A stretch of DNA of 37,931 nt, from the NCBI GenBank assembly GCA_030658975.1, contig JAUSBL010000024.1, positions 1 through 37,931 of the forward strand, read 5' to 3'. Source of the stretch: Candidatus Latescibacterota bacterium. GTDB taxonomy: Bacteria; Krumholzibacteriota; Krumholzibacteriia; LZORAL124-64-63. The translations under genes and the position numbers were made by a program. Shown in pieces: positions 34,709 to 37,931 of the stretch (positions within the stretch are counted from its first letter, which is position 1; every line of letters starts with the position of its first letter). Under the pieces are notes generated by a model. It worked only from the letters and a program-made list of their open reading frames with translations, ran no database searches and was not told the origin of the DNA.

Positions 34709-35477
34709 CAGGCGCTACTCGGAGGAGGCCGGCGGCCCGGAAGGCGGCCTGCACGGCGACACGCCGCGCCGGGGGCTGGCGCGCACCATCGCCAAGGTAG
34801 GCTACGCGACGCGGCGTCAGGCCGAAGAGATGGTCCGCAGCGGCCGGGTCACCGTCGACGGGCGCCGCGAACTGGATCCCGGCGCCACGGTGACGCCCGA
34901 GTCGATGATCGCCATCGACGACCACCAACTCATCGACGTCATCCGCACCTACCTCGCGCTGCACAAGCCCGAGGGCATCTCCGTCGCGCCGGTGATGGGC
35001 CGCCGCGTGCGCCTGGTCGCCGAGCTGCTGCCCCGCGACGCGCCCGGCCTGCGGGCCGCCGGCCGTCTCGACACCAACACCAGCGGTCTGCTGCTCGTCT
35101 CCAACGACAGCGCCTGGAACGCGGCCGCCGCCGGCGGCGACGAACTGGAGAAGGAATACCTCATCCGGGTCGGCGGCCCGGTCACCGACGCGCTCATCGA
35201 CGTGATCGGCGCCGGGGTGACGGCGCCGAAGCTGGGCCTGCTCAAGCCCGAACTGGTGGCCCTCGAGAGCCGCGAGGACAGCGCCACGACCATCCGCATC
35301 GCGCTGCGCGGGGGCAAGGTCCGCCAGCTGCGCAGCCTCTGCACCGTCCTGCGGCTGGACCTGCAGGACGTCCACCGCGTGCGGGTCGGACCGGTGCTGC
35401 TGGGCGGGCTGAAGCCCGGCCGCTACCGCCACCTTTCGCGCGACGAGGTGGAGGGGATCCGCAGGGGGCCGGCGTGA
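34698..35477 (+). CDS. RsuA/RluB-family pseudouridine synthase
   Basis: 259 aa from a GTG with GGGGGAAA upstream, overlapping the cyclase by 11 nt. An S4 RNA-binding domain (about 26-75: IAKVGYATRRQAEEMVRSGR) precedes the catalytic domain with YLALHKPEGI, AAGRLDTNTSGLLLVSND (catalytic Asp125) and KEYLIRV, followed by RQLRSLCTVLRLDLQDVHRV and GLKPGRYRHL. Enzymes of this family make pseudouridine at one site in rRNA (or tRNA); which site is not clear. Its overlap with both neighbours suggests one mRNA for 34064-36391. Confidence 0.93.
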   Translation: MPDDRRYSEEAGGPEGGLHGDTPRRGLARTIAKVGYATRRQAEEMVRSGRVTVDGRRELDPGATVTPESMIAIDDHQLIDVIRTYLALHKPEGISVAPVMGRRVRLVAELLPRDAPGLRAAGRLDTNTSGLLLVSNDSAWNAAAAGGDELEKEYLIRVGGPVTDALIDVIGAGVTAPKLGLLKPELVALESREDSATTIRIALRGGKVRQLRSLCTVLRLDLQDVHRVRVGPVLLGGLKPGRYRHLSRDEVEGIRRGPA

Positions 35478-36391
35478 AGTGCTTCAGTTGCGACGGCCAG
35501 GCGCTATCGCCGCTGCCATTCTATTACGAGTGGAACGCGCGGCGCTTCGTGCTCTCCCGCTGCCCGCGCTGCGGCATGATCTCCCTGGATCCGCCGCCGA
35601 CGACTGCCGAAATCGTCGAATTCTACTCCGAGGAGTACTTTGCTTCGGGGCTGCACGGGCTCGACCGCCTCGGCGCTGACTACGAGTCGGTCGCCGACAC
35701 CGGCCTCGACGCTTCGGTGCGGTTCCTCGAGCGCGTGGTCCTGGCGGCGCATCCCCAGCCGCATTCGCTCTTCGAGATCGGTGCGGCGATGGGCCACCTG
35801 CTGGCCGCCGGCAACACGCTGGGGCTGGCTTGCGGCGGCATCGAGATCTCGCCGGAAGCCGCGATGCGGGCGCGCGCCAAGTTCGGCATCGAACTCGAGA
35901 GGGGACGGATCGAAGACCTCGACACCGCCGCGCACCGGGGGCGGTGGGATGTGATCTATGCCGGCGATGTGCTCGAGCACCTGCAGGATCCGGCGGTCGC
36001 CGTGTCCAAAGCCGTGGAGATGCTGGCGCCGGGCGGCGTGCTCGTGGTGCGGCTGCCTTCCACGTTCGATCTCTTGTCGAGTCGGTTGGCCGGCCTGGTG
36101 CTCCCGCCCCTGGGGCGCGCCCTGAAATTGCCGGACAAGCCCTATCATCTCCATGAATTCACACATCGTTCTGCGACGAAGTTATTCCAACGGTTCTTCG
36201 ACGATGTTGAAGTGGACTCGAGCCTGATCCCGCCCTGGAAGCTGAATCTGAAATCCGGCTCCACGGCATACAGGATCAAGGCCATACTGCATTGGGTGAA
36301 CTTTCCGGTCACATTGATCGCCGGGCGTTGCGGTGACCGTTTGGTCATCCGGGCCAGGACGCCTTGTTCGCCGCAGATGTTTGAAGTATGA
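35474..36391 (+). CDS. Class I SAM-dependent methyltransferase with N-terminal zinc-ribbon-like motif
   Basis: 305 aa, starting at a GTG that overlaps the previous stop by 4 nt (GTGA). An N-terminal CxxC...CxxC (Cys3, Cys6, Cys30, Cys33) suggests a bound zinc. The methyltransferase core has motif I at LFEIGAAMGHLLAAG, the ribose-binding acid in GIEISPEAA, IYAGDVLEHLQDP, and GGVLVVRLPS. Proteins of this kind modify small molecules or surface-sugar precursors. The 3' part (from about 36130) is much lower in GC than the 5' part (32 of 60 in 36181-36240), suggesting a mosaic history. Confidence 0.88.
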   Translation: MKCFSCDGQALSPLPFYYEWNARRFVLSRCPRCGMISLDPPPTTAEIVEFYSEEYFASGLHGLDRLGADYESVADTGLDASVRFLERVVLAAHPQPHSLFEIGAAMGHLLAAGNTLGLACGGIEISPEAAMRARAKFGIELERGRIEDLDTAAHRGRWDVIYAGDVLEHLQDPAVAVSKAVEMLAPGGVLVVRLPSTFDLLSSRLAGLVLPPLGRALKLPDKPYHLHEFTHRSATKLFQRFFDDVEVDSSLIPPWKLNLKSGSTAYRIKAILHWVNFPVTLIAGRCGDRLVIRARTPCSPQMFEV

Positions 36392-36448
36392 TCATTTCCT
36401 GATGACAATCGATTTGCTTATCGTCATGACCGAAAAATGGAGGATCTC

Positions 36449-37931
36449 ATGAAGCATTCCCTGCTGATGGCGTGTGCTCTGGTGGCGTTTTGCTGCCAAT
36501 CATCTCACGCGACCGTGCGTGTCGTGGATCCAGCCGGCAATGGCGACTATCTGACGATTGGCGCCGGTATTTCCGGCTCGGCTGCGGGCGACACGCTGCG
36601 GATCGTGGCCGGGACGTACGCGGAATCCCTGACGCTCGCCAAGTCGTTGACTCTGGTCGGCGATCCGGCGGGCGGAGCGACGCGGCTGACGGGGAACAAC
36701 CTCTTGCGCATCCTGACCGTCAGCGGTCCCTACCTGGTGCGCCTGGAACAGATGGTCTTCCAGCACGGCCATGATGCGACGGCGGCCGGCGCCGTCTTCT
36801 GCAACGGCGGTGCGCAGCTCGTCGTGCGAGACTGCGACTTCACCGACAATTTCTCCGCCTGGGACAGCGGCGCCGTCCGCGTCGGCGGTGTGAACACCAT
36901 CGCGACGTTCACCGGCTGCGAATTCCGCGACAATTATGCGGTGCGGGGCGGCGCCGCGATCCAGGTCCAGCTGGGTGCATCCCTGGTCATGTACGATTGC
37001 ACGATCCGCGACAACGCGACCGACACGATCGGCGGCGGGCTGACGATCTGGCAATCGTTCGCCGAACTGCGGCGTTGCCTCTTCCTGCACAACAGCGGCT
37101 ACGGTGCGGGAGCGGTCCACCTCGAGAACGCGACGGCCGAAATCGCATCTTCGACGTTCCACGACAACATCACGCAGGACAACGGCACCATCACGCTCGC
37201 CGGCGACTCCTACCTGAATATTAAAGACTCCATTATCAGCCGGGACCGCGCCGGCTACGGACTGGCCGTCCTCTACGGCCAGTGCGATCACGAATGCAAC
37301 GACTATTACGGCAATGCGCGGGGAGCGATCGACGGCGACAGCGTCAATCCCGGGGAAATGCAGGCCGATCCCCGCTTCGCCAACGCCGCCGACGGCGATT
37401 TCCGGCTCCTGCCAACGTCTCCCTGTCTGCCGCCGAACAACGACTGCGGCGCGCTCATGGGCAGGTACGGCATCCTGGACGCGATGGCGCTGATCTCGGT
37501 CGCGGACGTCCCCGACGACGAGGGCGGCTACCTGACGATCACGTGGGCGGCCAGCAGCGGCGAGGCGCCGCCCGCCGGATCGTCGGTCGAACTCTACGAG
37601 GTGCAGCGATACGGCGATGGCTGGGAGGCCCTCGTCCAGGTCGCGCCGGAGGGACTGGCACAGTATTCGGCGACGGTGGCGACCACTGATATCGAGATCG
37701 TCGGCCAACCCCCATCGCAGTCCCGGTACCGTGTGGCGGCGCTCTGGAGCGAAGGCGAGCCCACGTTGACGGACGAGCAGTGGGGCTACTCGGTGGATAA
37801 TATCGCACCGGTCATCCGGCTCGAGGTGTTCGAGCCGGACCCCGTGATGCTGGTCTGCTGGTTCCCCGTCTCCGGCGACGATATCGACCATGTCGAACTC
37901 TACCGCGACATAACGCCCGGTTTCACCCCCG
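36449..37931 (+). CDS. Secreted right-handed beta-helix protein, partial at the window edge
   Basis: 494 complete codons from ATG 36449, with GGAGG 5-6 nt upstream, open to the window end. Signal peptide: MKHSLLMACALVAFCCQSSHA. From residue 22 to about 335 it is a beta-helix starting VRVVDPAGNGDYLTIGAGI ... AGDTLRIVAGTYAESLTL, with repeats such as CDFTDNFSAWDSGAVRV and CTIRDNATDTIGGGLTI, similar to the protein at 5064. A fibronectin-like domain follows at about 345 (ISVADVPDDEGGYLTITWAA), so a C-terminal sorting domain may lie beyond the window. Probable surface or secreted protein; no enzymatic residues recognised. Confidence 0.85.
   Translation, partial: MKHSLLMACALVAFCCQSSHATVRVVDPAGNGDYLTIGAGISGSAAGDTLRIVAGTYAESLTLAKSLTLVGDPAGGATRLTGNNLLRILTVSGPYLVRLEQMVFQHGHDATAAGAVFCNGGAQLVVRDCDFTDNFSAWDSGAVRVGGVNTIATFTGCEFRDNYAVRGGAAIQVQLGASLVMYDCTIRDNATDTIGGGLTIWQSFAELRRCLFLHNSGYGAGAVHLENATAEIASSTFHDNITQDNGTITLAGDSYLNIKDSIISRDRAGYGLAVLYGQCDHECNDYYGNARGAIDGDSVNPGEMQADPRFANAADGDFRLLPTSPCLPPNNDCGALMGRYGILDAMALISVADVPDDEGGYLTITWAASSGEAPPAGSSVELYEVQRYGDGWEALVQVAPEGLAQYSATVATTDIEIVGQPPSQSRYRVAALWSEGEPTLTDEQWGYSVDNIAPVIRLEVFEPDPVMLVCWFPVSGDDIDHVELYRDITPGFTP

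Noticed and set aside
36400-36428. Imperfect dyad ATGACAAT ... ATCGTCAT before the gene at 36449
   Set aside because: Short and mismatched; too weak to call an operator.
1-37931. tRNA, rRNA, CRISPR, insertion sequence or prophage
   Set aside because: I looked for cloverleaf-like, repeat-spacer and transposase signals on both strands and found none.

Overview
The window is GC-rich DNA (a hand count of 11041-11060 through 11100 gives 44 of 60 G+C) from a Gram-negative-type bacterium. Most codons end in G or C, genes are tightly packed, and intergenic gaps are all under 300 bp. At least four large exported proteins end in the FlgD-like/T9SS-type C-terminal domain (core PNPFNPxTT ... WDGRDxxGRxxxSGxY). 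Together with two peptidase C25 proteins, an MXAN_6640-type metalloprotease and a PgsB-PgsC-PgsW set, this points to the FCB superphylum, most likely an uncultured lineage such as Candidatus Eisenbacteria or Krumholzibacteriota. That placement is inference; no rRNA or tRNA gene is present to test it. No insertion sequence, CRISPR array or phage gene was seen.

Layout. 1-4826 (-): a partial secreted C25-family protein. 5064-18731 (+): nine closely spaced or overlapping genes that look like one transcription unit: a beta-helix surface protein, a second C25 protein, pgsB, pgsC, pgsW, an unknown secreted protein, a predicted outer-membrane beta-barrel, a large lipoprotein (LVIP-type repeats, fibronectin III, FGE-like domain) and a DUF1624-type membrane acyltransferase. 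18732-21479 (-): a subtilisin-family S8 protease converging on this unit, the two stop codons touching. 21624-25781 (+): an exported thioredoxin-fold protein, an aminopeptidase P, a DMT transporter and a NeuD-like acetyltransferase, with a striking 32-bp inverted repeat between the second and third. 25803-27236 (-): an unrecognised multi-span membrane protein. 27436-30437 (+): a DUF1684 lipoprotein, a DUF456 membrane protein, an MFS transporter and an AhpD-like protein. 30597-33587 (+): an MXAN_6640-type metalloprotease. 33671-36391 (+): DUF503, cyclase, RsuA-type pseudouridine synthase and SAM methyltransferase. 36449-end (+): a second, partial beta-helix protein.

The most interesting region is 10423-18731. 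PgsB and PgsC form the membrane amide ligase for poly-gamma-glutamate (PGA). Here the usual PgsA/CapA is absent, and PgsB-PgsC is followed by PgsW and, through 4-nt overlaps, by a secreted protein and a predicted outer-membrane barrel, then a lipoprotein and a membrane acyltransferase. I infer a trans-envelope pathway for making, exporting and possibly acylating a PGA-like polymer in a diderm bacterium. The family calls for PgsB, PgsC and PgsW are strong; the export and modification roles are hypotheses from gene order and predicted topology.
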